Shown in pieces: positions 11,238 through 21,648 of a DNA stretch of 32,429 nt (position 1 is its first letter; every line of letters starts with the position of its first letter). A program made the position numbers and the translations under genes. This stretch comes from an uncultured Mycoplasma sp. GTDB taxonomy: Bacteria > Bacillota_I > Bacilli_A > Mycoplasmatales > Metamycoplasmataceae. The notes beneath the pieces were generated by a model. The model saw nothing but the letters and a program-made list of their open reading frames with translations, searched no databases and was not told the origin of the DNA. The stretch spans positions 1-32,429 of the forward strand of contig CASEIC010000023.1 in assembly GCA_949288045.1 (NCBI GenBank), read 5' to 3'.

Positions 11238-11792
11238 ATGAAAAAAGTTATCACAATTACAATAGAAATACCAAAAAACTCAGCTATTAAATATGAATAT
11301 GATAGATCTACTAAAAAAATTAAAGTAGATAGAATTTTAAGAGATGGATTTAAATATCCTACAAATTATGGTTTTATTCCAGAAGCATTAGATTGAGATG
11401 GAGATGAATTAGATGTTCTAGTATATTCTGATGAAATTTTTGTACCAGGAGTTGAATTAGACGTAAGAATTATTGGAGCTATGAAAATGATTGATGATGG
11501 AGAAACTGATACTAAATTAATTGCAGTTCACAATGATGACTATAGATTAGACAAAATAAATTCATTAGATGATTTACCTAAAAAATGACTTAAAGAAGTA
11601 GAGAAATTCTTTTCTACATACAAAAATTGAAAACGCCCTGATATAACAAAAGTTCCGGGCTTTGAAAATGTTGAATGAGCTATCAAAGAATATAATGAAT
11701 GTTGTAAATTAATGAAACAATATGGAAAATTACCAAAAGAAAAATTTGTTAAAGAAATGCAAAAAAAACACCCAGAAAAATATGAAATTTAA
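11238..11792 (+). CDS. ppa: Inorganic pyrophosphatase (family I)
   Basis: Hydrolyses pyrophosphate to two phosphates and pulls biosynthetic reactions forward. The 184-residue product has the family I metal-binding signature DGDELDV near residue 55, plus [12 protein letters not shown] at the start and [14 protein letters not shown] (partly shown). Length is close to the usual 170-185. Trp codons are TGA. The ATG lies eight bases after a consensus extended -10, with no ribosome site. A lipoprotein gene follows after 15 bases with its own AGGAG. Confidence 0.95.
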
Positions 11793-11807
11793 TTTAGTAG
11801 GAGTTTA

Positions 11808-13865
11808 ATGAGTCATATTAAGAAACATACAAAACTTTTAATAAGTTCAACAGCACTTAGCTTTGCTGTTGTTCCTTTTGTAGTTTCTTGTTCACAAGAT
11901 AATTCACATTCACAATCTTTTCAAGATGAAATTGATCAACAATATAAAATTTTTTATAATGCATTAAAAACTGATAAAACTTTTTATATTCAAAACTTTA
12001 ATTTTAATAACTCAAATTCCATAATAATGAGTTTAAAAGAAATTTCTTCTTTTATAGTAATGCCTGAATTATCAACAAAATTCAATTATGAATTCATAGT
12101 TACAAAACAAAATGATAATCGAAATTCAAATAAATTCGAAATTCAAATTGAAATGCTAGTAAAAGAAAAAAATAAGGATAGACAACTAAATCCATCAAAC
12201 ATAAATTGAAAAACAAAAATAATCAATAATATTGAAAGTAAAGAAATTAATGAAGCAACAGATTTATATCAAAAATTAGAAAGTTCTTCTATTGCCATTA
12301 CAAATAGCAAAAACGAAGCATTGAGTGATTTTTCTACTGTTCTACCATCTTTTGTTGAAGCAACTATTAGTTCAACAAAAATAACAATAAACGATTTCCC
12401 TTCATCTAGCACAAACTTCAATCTAAATAAATCATATTCATTCAATGATGCAAAAGGAGAAATTATTATTACATTAGATTTGATTGACAAATCAAATGGT
12501 CTTAAATATTATGTTGATAATTATAACGATGTTAAAAATAAAATTTTTGCAGGTTTTTCTACATTAGAAAAAAAATCAGAAGAAATTGAGTCAATATTTA
12601 AAACTATTTCAAGAACATTTTCATTAAAAAGTGTTGCCAATGAAAAAATTCTTCCTTACTTGCCATCTTCGATAACTAATATTAATGAAATGCTTAATTT
12701 ATATAAAGAAATAGTTAAAATTAAAGATGATAATGAACATATTAAAAATATCATTGAGTTATTAGAAAAAAACAACACAGAATGATTTAATTTAACAATG
12801 ACAACAACAAATGCAAATGATGTCAACGGAACACTAACTGTTGAATATAATTTATTTGATAAATTTACTGGATTCCAAATAAAACCAAACAATATTACAA
12901 GAACTGCAACACTTAATAATATGCTTTCTTTAACCATCAAAGACGAAAATGATAAAGAAGATTACTCACAATTAGAAAACGCTTACCAAGCATACAATTT
13001 AGTAAAAACAATTAAATTACTTCCAGAAAAAAGTTATTCAACGGAACCAAGCACTATTTCAACTATTGATTTAAATTATTTAACAAATAATACAAACATT
13101 CAAAGCATAGTACCACAATTTAAAATTGAAAATGAATATATAATGTTTTCTTTAAAGTCAAATGAAATAACAAATAATTTTAGATTTAATATAACAAATA
13201 CTAAACCATCGATAATTGATAATATAAGAGGAATTGTTCAAATTCCAATTCAAATGCAAATTGAACTTAAAAATGATTTTGATAATGATGGTTCCATAGG
13301 TGATAATGAAACACAATGAATAAATTTCTTACCTCCTAAATCAAAAAATATAGATGGTACATTCAATTCGGCAGCCGAATCATCTAATCTAATGATAGGA
13401 AATTATTTGACAAACGAATTAAAACAAACTAATAAATTCTATAGTGCAGTTAATAGCATTCAAAATAATTTAATAGAAATAATAATAAAAGATGAAACAC
13501 ATTATAATGACTATTTAGAAACATGTTCATCAGATGAATCAAAAATTGAAGAATTATTCGCAGATCAAATTAAATATCAATTATTCCAAGCATTATTAAA
13601 ATACGACAATAGTGAAAACACTTATAATGAATTTCAAAATATTTTAGAAACATATGAAATTTCCTTAGACTTAACATCAGGTAAATCTGTATTTGTAAGT
13701 TCAAGTCAAACAAATAAGTATTTTGAATTATCTGATGCAGTTAATTTGAGACTTAAAACAATTGCTGATGATGAAACAAATTCAAAATATATCGATTGAT
13801 TAGAAGGAAGCACTACGCCAAAAGATTTCCCAAAAATAAAAATTAAAATAAAATATGAACCATAA
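11808..13865 (+). CDS. Large surface lipoprotein with lipoprotein-associated repeats
   Basis: The 685-residue product has a basic start (MSHIKKHTK), a hydrophobic core and a lipobox ending VVSC, so Cys28 should be lipidated. Three or more related segments recur, each with a beta-rich phrase such as FEIQIEMLVKEKNK, GEIIITLDLIDKSNG and GTLTVEYNLFDKFTG followed by a linker. This is the pattern of the mycoplasma lipoprotein-associated (Lipoprotein_17-like) domain; the family match is from memory. All Trp codons seen are TGA. TAGGAG precedes the ATG. Its last 11 bases overlap the truB start. Role outside the cell is unknown. Confidence 0.85.
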
Positions 13866-14709
13866 AATTATGTTTAAAACTATTTATAAAAGATATGGAA
13901 TAAGTTCATTTAAAGCTATTGATGAATTTAAAAAAGAAAATAGAATTTCAAAAATAGGACACACCGGAACACTTGATCCTTTGGCTCAAGGATTATTATT
14001 AGTAGCAATAGATGAAGGTACAAAATTAATTGAATATATTCAAAATAAGGATAAAGAATATAACGTTGTAATTAAATTGGGTTATTCATCTAAAACATAT
14101 GATTTAGAAGGTCCAATAAAATTTAATTCTTTTAAAATACCAACAAAAGAAGAAATTATAAAAATTATCAATTCATTTATTGGAAATATAAAACAAAAAC
14201 CACCTATATTTAGTGCTAAAAAAATAAATGGTAAAAGAGCATATGAGCTAGCTAGAGAAAATAAAAAAGTAAACATGAAAAAAATAAATGTAACCATTTA
14301 TGAAATTAAAAATATAAAATATTCTTATCCTTTTGTCAGCTTTTCAACAACAGTTTCAAATGGCACATATATAAGATCATTAGTTAATGATATTGGTAAA
14401 AAATTAAAAACTGGTGCTTATATGATTTATCTAGAAAGAACAATGGTTAATGGTATTAAAATTAATGATGAAATTAATATTAAAAAATTTATAAATATTA
14501 AAACTACAAAAATTAACTCAAGAGAAAATTTGTTAGATTTAATTAATGGTAAAACTAAATATTATAAAATTAATGATGGTAATTATTTGTTAGAGTTCAA
14601 CAACCAAATCATTGGTTTGATTGAAGTTAAAAATAATCAAATTATTAAAAATAAATTATTTGGTAAAAAAATAAATTCACTAATAAAGCAAGGAGAATGA
14701 AATGTATAA
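13855..14709 (+). CDS. truB: tRNA pseudouridine(55) synthase
   Basis: Makes pseudouridine 55 in the T loop of tRNAs. The product (284 residues from 13855, 279 from the in-frame ATG at 13870) has GISSFKAIDEFKK, the catalytic Asp in GHTGTLDPLAQGLL, KEYNVVIKLGYSSKTYDLEG, and GTYIRSLVNDIG. The second ATG gives the more family-like start (MFKTIYKRYG). Under code 4 the TGA at 14698 is Trp, and the gene ends EWNV with TAA at 14707-14709, overlapping the next gene by eight bases. No ribosome site is seen, so translation is probably coupled to the lipoprotein. Confidence 0.93.
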
Positions 14710-15514
14710 ACTAATAGCTTTTGATATTGATGGAACATTAGTAAATCACTTAGAAAATGAATTTGCTCCCGAAATACAAGATATGTTTAAAAAATTAAAA
14801 AAAAATGGTTATACAATCGTTTTATCAACCGGTAGAGATTTTATATCAATTAACAACTTATATAAAAATGAACACATTGATTATTACATTGGTGCAAATG
14901 GTGCTTTTATTTGGGATTGCAAACAAAACAAATATTTATTTAACTCAACCATTGATTTTAATGAATATAAAAAACTAAGTGAAAATGTATTATCAAGAGA
15001 AAATTTACATTTAAGAACAATAATTCTTTCTGATCAAAATAATGTGTTTGTTGATGTTAAAGAAAAAAAAGAACCATGATTTTGAGATTACTTTAAATCA
15101 AAATTTATTGATTTAAATCTTGCGAATTCAAAACTTGATAAAGAACATTTTCACTTAATTACTATAGAACACAAAACAAATTCATCAATATTAAAATTAG
15201 TAAATGAGTATTTCAAAAAAAATCAATCTACTATAGGTGTTCAAGCCTTCTGAACAAATGGAATTTTTATTGCAAATAAAGGAATTACAAAAGCTCATAC
15301 AATAAAATTATTGTGTGAAAAATTAAACATAGAAATGTCAGAAGTTATTGCTTTTGGTGATGGAGAAAATGATAAAGAAATGATTAAAGAAGTTGGGCTT
15401 GGGATTGCAATGGGAAATGCTGTAAATGAATTGAAAGAAATTGCTGACGATGTTACAATTGACGTAACTAAATTTGGAACCAAATTTTACTTAGAAAAAT
15501 TAGGATTAATATAA
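14702..15514 (+). CDS. HAD-superfamily phosphatase (Cof type)
   Basis: Probable sugar-phosphate or nucleotide phosphatase of the Cof/YkrA subfamily in the cytosol. The 270-residue product has all four HAD motifs: DIDGTL near residue 8 (nucleophile Asp), LSTGRD, the Lys in KGITKAH, and GDGENDKEM near residue 220. The large insert between motifs II and III is the C2 cap. An AAGGAG lies inside the truB end, and the ATG overlaps truB by eight bases. Its stop codon shares one base with the ribF start (TAATG). Substrate unknown. Confidence 0.9.
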
Positions 15515-16347
15515 TGGATGTTTATAAATTTGATATATCAAAAAATTTCAATAATGAATTTGAATCAGGATCAATTTTATTATTGGGTGAATTTGAAGTT
15601 TTTCATAAGGGGCACTATAAACTTTTTGAAAGAGCAAAGCAACTTATTACAAACAACAATAAAATTGGAATCTTAATTATTGACCATAAACAAACAAATA
15701 CATTTCAAACATTGGAAAATCGTCTTAATAATCTTGCACAAATTGGATTTGATTTTGTAATTGTTGCGGATTTTAATTTTGATTTTAAATCACTTGAAGG
15801 TGATCAATTCATAAAATACATTGAAAGTAGCTTTGGCGTTGGAACTTTTATAATGGGAGAAGATTTTAGATTTGGAAAAGACAGAAAATATTCGGCCAAT
15901 GACATTAAATCATTAACAACAGCAAATGTTGAAATTATTAAAATTTTCAAATACAATGATAAAAAAATATCATCATCAGATATAAAACAAATGCATGAAT
16001 TTGGTGAATATAACATAATTAATCAAATAATTGTTAATCCATTAGTTTTTGACATCAATCTTTTTTCAAAAAGAATAAAATGAAAATCAGAAGCACCTCT
16101 TCCACACCATGGAAATTATTACTTTAAGATGTTGATGGATGATTATTGATATTCTGGTTTGATTCATTTTACAATTGATAAACAAATTGAATATAAATTA
16201 ATAAATCATAATAGTGACAATGAAATATTTGACCAACTAACTAAAATTAAACTAATAAATATTGAAAGAATAATTACAAATTCAAGAGTAGATAATATTA
16301 ATGAAGATGATATAAATAAAACAAAACTATTTTTCTCAAAAAAATAA
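15514..16347 (+). CDS. ribF: FAD synthetase / RibF-family protein with divergent kinase half
   Basis: RibF proteins phosphorylate riboflavin to FMN (C-terminal kinase) and adenylate FMN to FAD (N-terminal nucleotidyltransferase). The 277-residue product has the N-terminal nucleotidyltransferase motif GEFEVFHKGHYKLF and a second motif MGEDFRFGKDR, then ISSSDIKQ, as in FAD synthetases. The C-terminal half has GNYYFKM and a beta-rich region but I cannot find the GFPTAN-type motif of riboflavin kinase. The protein may be only an FAD synthetase, or the kinase half may be very divergent. It starts on the HAD stop codon (TAATG). Confidence 0.82.
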
Positions 16348-16361
16348 TATCATTATTTTAT

Positions 16362-16452
16362 GGACAGGTACCCAAGAGGCTGAAGGGGGTGCTCTCGAAA
16401 AGCACTAGGAGTTTAACGACTCGCGAGGGTTCAAATCCCTCTCTGTCCGCCA
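16362..16452 (+). tRNA. tRNA-Ser(CGA)
   Basis: Complete 91-nt class II tRNA with encoded CCA. The acceptor GGACAGG pairs with TCTGTCC, the anticodon stem GTGCT/AGCAC holds loop CTCGAAA with anticodon CGA, there is a long variable arm, and the T arm GAGGG/CCCTC has loop TTCAAAT. G is the discriminator base, as expected for Ser. It reads UCG, a rare codon in this AT-rich DNA. Its CCA end lies only four bases from the mtlD stop codon on the other strand. Confidence 0.95.
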
Positions 16453-16456
16453 TATG

Positions 16457-17569
16457 TTAATTCGCCGAAATTATTTCTTTTAGTTCTTCATCATCAAGTA
16501 GTGATATTTTTTGTAACGCCTTTTTTATACCCATTTTTTCTACCATCTCTCTTATTTCTCTTGATTGCTCATCTCATTCATCATAAGATGTAAGCATTAA
16601 ATAAATTGTTTTATCTAAATATGATGTGTCAATATTGTATTTTTTAAATTTGAAATATAGTGAAAAAATTCTTTCATCTCTTCTTAATTTTTTTATTGGA
16701 TCTCTTCTTAATCTTGATATCTCATCTTTAATGGTTTTATCAAATATTCTTTTCATATTATCCTCAACATATTTATTTAACTCTGTGATATTAAATTCAT
16801 ATTCATTTTGAAGAACAATTAAAATATTTTTAAAAAATATTTCAAGCATATTTTTTACTTCTTTACAATATTTAAAATTATTTTCAACCAATTCATATGT
16901 GTACTTAGCTTTATCTTTATATAAATTTCCAAGCATTAAATGTGTAGTATTGATAATTCAAAACTTTCTATAAAAATATGGTTCAAATTTCTCTACTCAC
17001 AAAAACCCTTTATTTAATTTACAATTGTTTTTTTGTGTTTTATCTAAAACTATTTCAAAATAATTTTCTGCAAAAATGTCTAAGGGATTATCTAAATTAA
17101 CTATTGGAACAATTCTATCAACAAGGGTATCAATATAATTTGGTCCATCAATATTTAACATGTTTTTTAAAATAGATGTTGCTCTATTATCATTCTCAAA
17201 TGAAATAATGTTTATTTTAGAACTATTGTCAAACATATTTAAAATCAATTTAATATTCTCTATGATTTTTGAAAAATTTTTACTTCCACACGAGGTAGAT
17301 ATATATTCAAATTCAAAATTATTTTTTAAACTTTTTATCTTATTTATATCTTTTATTATTCCAAAATCATCTTTAGTTAATATTTGAGATGTTTTATCAT
17401 TATAAATTATCTTATACTGTTCTTTTTTTAATAATTGATCTAATAAGTCACTATTTACATCAATAAAAAATACATAAACATCATTCATCTTATATAAAGG
17501 AGCCATTAATCCTCTTCCTATATTTCCTGCACCAAAATGAATTGCTGCTTTTTTCTTTTTATTTGTCAT
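16457..17569 (-). CDS. mtlD: Mannitol-1-phosphate dehydrogenase family protein (polyol-phosphate dehydrogenase)
   Basis: NAD(H)-dependent enzyme that interconverts a ketose phosphate and a polyol phosphate. The 370-residue product starts with HFGAGNIGRGLMAP, the diagnostic N-terminal motif of MtlD (E. coli MtlD is 382 residues), and keeps ENDNRATSILKN in the middle and the all-helical C domain with NTTHLMLGNLYK. Two Trp codons are TGA. AGAGGA precedes the ATG, which lies inside the end of the TarI-like gene (11-base overlap). No mannitol PTS gene is next to it, and the pairing with a cytidylyltransferase suggests it works as a reductase that supplies a polyol phosphate for CDP-polyol rather than in mannitol breakdown. 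That role is inferred. Confidence 0.87.
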
Positions 17570-18218
17570 TTAATTCCTCTTCGATTCATAAAACATCTTC
17601 AAATGTTGTAACTTTTCTTAAATTTGAAATTTGATTTAATGTTTTTATTTTAAATCCTTTTGACAACAATATATCTGTTAAATCTAAATCCTCTTTTTCA
17701 GATAGAATTTGATCTTCATATTTAATTAAATCTTTTCAAAAATATGATTGCGGATTGTATCCGGCTAATATTTCTTGTTTTTTAATAACTTCTTTAATAA
17801 AATTGTCTTTATCAATTTTGAACATCGTATCAAAAACAATGTTACATGTAACTTGTCCTTGTCCTTGTTTTGCGTTTTTTTTATGCAAATCAATATCTCT
17901 TTTATCTAAAAAAATTCTTGCTGCTTCATGTATAAAAATTAAATCATTATCTTTTGCTATCTCTTTCATTTTTTTATATCCATTTTTTAATGACTCTAAT
18001 CTTGTTTGGCCATTATTGGTAAAAATTATTTTTTCCGATTTATAAATATCATCTTGATATTTAGGATCACAAACAATAATGATTTTATCTATCTCTTGAA
18101 TGATGTTTTTTAATAAAAAATTGATAATTAAATCATCATTAACCATATGGTATTGTTTAGGAACTTTTAATTTGGTCCTTGATCCTATTCCACCTGCAAG
18201 TAAAATCATATAATTCAT
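17559..18218 (-). CDS. IspD/TarI-family cytidylyltransferase (probable CDP-polyol synthase)
   Basis: Transfers CMP from CTP to a sugar-alcohol phosphate. The 219-residue product has the family loop LLAGGIGSRTKLKVPKQY, then GQTRLESLKNGY, IHEAARIFLD (family HDAxR), FDTMFKI and GYNPQSYF (family TPQ-F). The family includes IspD (methylerythritol phosphate) and TarI (ribitol 5-phosphate). No other isoprenoid gene is here, and its partner is an MtlD-type dehydrogenase, so CDP-ribitol or CDP-mannitol synthesis is the better guess. Start: ATG nine bases after TGCTAAAAT, without a ribosome site. Divergent from licD by 65 bases. Confidence 0.82.
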
Positions 18219-18283
18219 AATTTTTAAATTTTAGCATATAAAATATAGATTAACTTATCTCATATACATCAAGGACACACATT
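18219..18283. promoter_or_regulatory. Divergent promoter between the TarI-like gene and the licD operon
   Basis: On the minus strand TGCTAAAAT (18228-18236) ends nine bases before the TarI-like ATG. On the plus side TATAAAATATAG near 18238-18249 gives possible -10 boxes and AAGGA at 18271-18275 is the first licD ribosome site. The two gene groups probably share this control region. Confidence 0.45.
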
Positions 18284-19027
18284 ATGGAAAGAAAAGAAAA
18301 ACTTCTTAAATTTTTTAAAGAATTTCACGAATTATCATTAAAAGAGAATTTTTGATACACCGCACAAGCGGGTACATTGCTTGGTGCTGTTCGTGAAGGA
18401 AAAATGATTGAATGAGATGATGATATTGATTTAGGTATTAGTATTGAAACTTATGAATTTTTAAAGAAAAATTATCCTAATAATCTTTTAGAAATAGACA
18501 ACAAAGGATATCCTTTTTTAATGGCTAAATGAGTTCCAGATGTTAATAATTATTTGAATGATACTATTTTTATTGATCTATTTCTAATGATTCCATCCAC
18601 AAATAAACGTTTAAAAAAATGAACTACTTTTTGAAATACATTTAGGTTTTCAGAACAAATGTTAAATAAAGGGTCAAAATATAAATGTTTTTCAGGAAAT
18701 TTAAAAATTCTTAAAGTTGTTTTATGACCATTCCAATGAATAACTAAAAGAATTAAATATGATGAGATTAAATCAATTCTTTATGAAAAAGAAAATCCTG
18801 AATTTGTCCAATTTGTTAATGCTCCAAATTCAAAAGTGGAAAAAGAAAAAAAATTATTAAATATATGAGAAAGGGAATTGCATAATTTTCACAACTTTAA
18901 AATTTTTATTCCTAAATATTATGATGAATGTCTAAGATCTCATTATGGAGATTCATATATGATACCAAGTAAAGCAGAACATAATTTTGAACATATAGAT
19001 ACTATTAATATTAGAAAAAGAAAATAA
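18284..19027 (+). CDS. licD: LicD-family phosphotransferase, copy 1
   Basis: LicD proteins transfer phosphocholine or related groups from a CDP carrier to glycans; the eukaryotic relatives fukutin and FKRP transfer ribitol phosphate. The 247-residue product has the family core GTLLGAVREGKMIEWDDDID (metal-binding Asp cluster near residue 45) and the C-terminal LRSHYGDSYMIPSK. Five or more Trp codons are TGA. AAGGA lies eight bases before the ATG. A 90-base stretch (18395-18484) is identical to copy 2 while the rest has diverged, which points to gene conversion or a recent duplication with selection on the flanks. Donor and acceptor are unknown. Confidence 0.9.
18395..18484 (+). repeat. 90-bp perfect direct repeat shared by the two licD genes, first copy
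   Basis: Identical base for base to 19167-19256. It encodes the active-site region from REGKM to KKNYPNN. The flanking coding DNA is clearly less similar. Confidence 0.9.
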
Positions 19028-19029
19028 TA

Positions 19030-19035
19030 TATAAT
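19030..19035 (+). promoter_or_regulatory. Internal -10 before the second licD gene; probably leaderless
   Basis: TATAAT lies right after the first licD stop and ends eight bases before the ATG at 19044. The 16-base gap between the genes has no ribosome site. Confidence 0.5.
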
Positions 19036-19043
19036 TCACTATT

Positions 19044-19835
19044 ATGAATACTCTTGAAGAACACAAAAAAGAATTAATTGCATTCTATAAAGAATTTAAA
19101 AATATATTAGATAAAAATAATTTGTGATACATTGCAGAATTTGGAACACAATTGGGTGCCGTTCGCGAAGGAAAAATGATTGAATGAGATGATGATATTG
19201 ATTTAGGTATTAGTATTGAAACTTATGAATTTTTAAAGAAAAATTATCCTAATAATGTCTTAGACACAGATCAAAAGGGTTATCCTTTTGTTTTTCCTAA
19301 ATGAGTAAAAAATAAAAATAATTTTCTAAATACAGATATTTTTATAGATATTTTTTTAATTGTTCCAACAACATATAAAAAAATAAAAAAGTATAAAAGT
19401 GATTCAACAATATTCAGATTTTCTAACCAAATGTTTAATAAGGGCTCAAAATACAAGCCAACAGATGGATTAGGTAAATTTTTGAAATGCTTGCTATTTC
19501 CTATCCAATGAACAACAAAAAAACTCACAACATCCAAGGCTATTGAAATGGTTTATGAAAAAGAGAGTCCTGAAATTAATTTATTAATGAATTTACCAAT
19601 ACTTCCAAAAAAAGATATTGATGGACAAAACAAAAGGCCTTTAAATATTTGAGAAAGAAAAGAAATTGATTTTCATGGTACAAAAATATACATTCCAACT
19701 GAATATGATTATTGTTTAAAATTAAGCTATGGCAATAATTACATGACTCCCATAAAAACAAATAGAGCCAGAAAACACATTGATACGATTAACTCAGTTT
19801 ATCTGGTTAATATTGAGAAAGAGAAAAATAAATAA
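19044..19835 (+). CDS. licD: LicD-family phosphotransferase, copy 2
   Basis: Paralogue of the preceding gene. The 263-residue product has the same core GAVREGKMIEWDDDID near residue 40 and a C-terminal LKLSYGNNYMTPIK, where copy 1 has YGDSYMIPSK, so the Asp of that motif is Asn here. This difference may reflect another acceptor or donor. It has no ribosome site; a TATAAT lies eight bases upstream. Its TAA overlaps the start of the first glycosyltransferase (TAATG), which ties the licD and glycosyltransferase genes into one unit. Confidence 0.9.
19167..19256 (+). repeat. 90-bp perfect direct repeat shared by the two licD genes, second copy
   Basis: Identical to 18395-18484. Just upstream only two of about a dozen further bases differ, then similarity falls. 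Confidence 0.9.
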
Positions 19836-20740
19836 TGAAATATTCAATTATTATTCCCCACTATAATAGACCTGATTTGATTGTTAAAACTATTGAATCT
19901 TTTAAAAATTTAAAAGATAAAGAAATTTTGATTATTGATGATGTTTCTACTGAAGAAAACTTAAATAGATTAGAAAATAATATAAATAAACTAAATTTTA
20001 AAAATGAAATTAATTTAATAAAATCAAATACAAAATTATACTTACCAGGAGCAAGAAATAAAGGACTTGATTTAGCAAAGGGTGATTGAATTTATTTCAT
20101 CGATGATGATGATGAGGTTACTCCTAAATTTGTTAAATGATTAAATAAAAATAAACAAAATAAAAAATATGATTTTTATCGTTTTCCTAATATTGAAAGA
20201 TTAGATGAAAAAAATAAAATGTATATTTATAAATGATGACATGAAAAATATTCGGCACAAGTTTCAACTTATTTATTTAATAAACAATTTTTGAATGATT
20301 CTAAAATTAAATTCAATGAGGAAATTCATTATGGAGAAGACTTTGAATTAATGATACAAATCTTTGATTTAGAAAAAATTAAGTCAAAATACATTCACTT
20401 ATTTGCTTTTTACTACAACAAATTCACAAATATTGACAGTATGATTAGAAACAAAGAAGAAACGCCTTCTAAAAAATTAAAAGCTATTGATATCATCCTT
20501 AATTCAAATTACAAAGATAAAGAAAGTTATGCTTTGAGTTTTTTGGTTGGCGATTTCTTTTTTTCATACAAAAAAAATGCATACTCAAATGAAAAAGAAA
20601 CATTTAAAATTTATAATGATTTTTATAAAAGGATTAAACCAAAATTCAAAAACTGATGAAATATTTACTTACCATGAAAAATTAACTATTTCTCAATGAA
20701 AAAATATTTAAAAAAAGGAAGAAAAAAATACAAGGTTTAG
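19835..20740 (+). CDS. Family 2 glycosyltransferase, copy A
   Basis: GT-A fold enzyme that moves a sugar from a nucleotide donor to a surface glycan or glycolipid. The 301-residue product starts MKYSIIIPHYNRPDLI, has IIDDVSTEENL, GARNKGLDLAKGDW and the metal-binding FIDDDDE near residue 90. It shares its first 45 codons and a block around 20089-20255 almost exactly with copy B. At the place where B and C have a G8 tract, A has a different sequence (IKSNTKLYLPGARN), so A cannot switch there. The ATG is part of the licD stop. No membrane helix or signal peptide is seen. Confidence 0.88.
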
Positions 20741-20742
20741 CA

Positions 20743-21645
20743 ATGAAATACTCAATTATTATTCCCCACTATAATAGACCTGATTTGATTATTAAAACTA
20801 TTGAATCTTTTAAAGATTTAAAAGATAAAGAAATTTTGATTATTGATGATGTTTCTACTGAAGAGAATTTGGAAAAATTAAGAAGCGCTATTACTGAAAT
20901 GCCAGATCAAAATATCATTTTATATGAATCTGAGGGGGGGGTAAAATATTATCTGTCAGGAGCAAGAAATAAGGGCCTTGATTTAGCAAAAGGAGAGTGA
21001 ATCTACTTCATTGATGATGATGATGAAGTTACTCCTAAATTTGTTAAATGATTAAATAAAAATAAACAAAATAAAAAATATGATTTTTATCGCTTTCCAA
21101 ACATAGAAAGATTAGATGGAAAAAATAAAATGTATATTTATAAATGGTGACATAAGAAATATTCGCCTCAAATATCAACATATTTATTCGATTCTAATTT
21201 TTTTAATGAAACAAAAATTAGGTTCAACACAAAAGTGCCTTATGGAGAAGATATATTTTTTCAAATGGAAATATTTGAAATTAAAAAAATTAAAAGTAAA
21301 TACAAACACCTTCCTGCTTTTTATTACAATAGATTTTCTAACATTGAAACTATGATGAAATCTAAAAAACATGATCCAAAAAATCATTTAATTTGAATTG
21401 ATGAAGCATTAAAAACAAATTACAAAGCCAAAAAATCTGACTCACTTACATTCTTCGGTATTTATTTCCAAAATATGTATAAACAAGGAAATTATGAAAA
21501 TAAAAAAGATGCTTTAAAAATATTCAAAGAATACTATGACAAAATAAATCCAACATTTAAAGATTGATGAAAAGTAAATCTTCCTTGAAAATTTGCTATT
21601 AAATCTTTTAAAAAAGAAGTTAAAAGAATAGAAAGAGAAAAATAA
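20743..21645 (+). CDS. Family 2 glycosyltransferase, copy B, with G8 tract
   Basis: The 300-residue product has the same frame as copy A: SIIIPHYNRPDLI, IIDDVSTEENL, the loop YESEGGVKYYLSGARN, FIDDDDEVTPKF (DxD metal site) and IYKWWHKKYSPQISTYLF. The Glu-Gly-Gly of the loop is encoded by a run of eight Gs (20934-20941), out of keeping with the surrounding AT-rich DNA. A change of one G shifts the frame before the active site. Read here in the ON state. 3' of about 21170 it differs from A. It starts three bases after copy A stops. Confidence 0.88.
20919..21024 (+). repeat. 106-bp perfect repeat with G8 tract, copy in glycosyltransferase B
   Basis: Identical to 21825-21930, including eight consecutive Gs at 20934-20941. 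It covers the loop before and the DxD metal site after the tract. Confidence 0.92.
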
Positions 21646-21648
21646 ATA

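Noticed and set aside
14698-14700. TGA as stop of truB
   Set aside because: TGA is Trp here; the frame runs on to TAA at 14707.
17559-18218. IspD as an isoprenoid (MEP pathway) enzyme
   Set aside because: No other MEP gene is nearby, and its overlapping partner is a polyol-phosphate dehydrogenase, so a TarI-like role fits better; not excluded.
19280-19761. Minus-strand open frames inside the second licD gene
   Set aside because: They are shadows of a conserved plus-strand gene.
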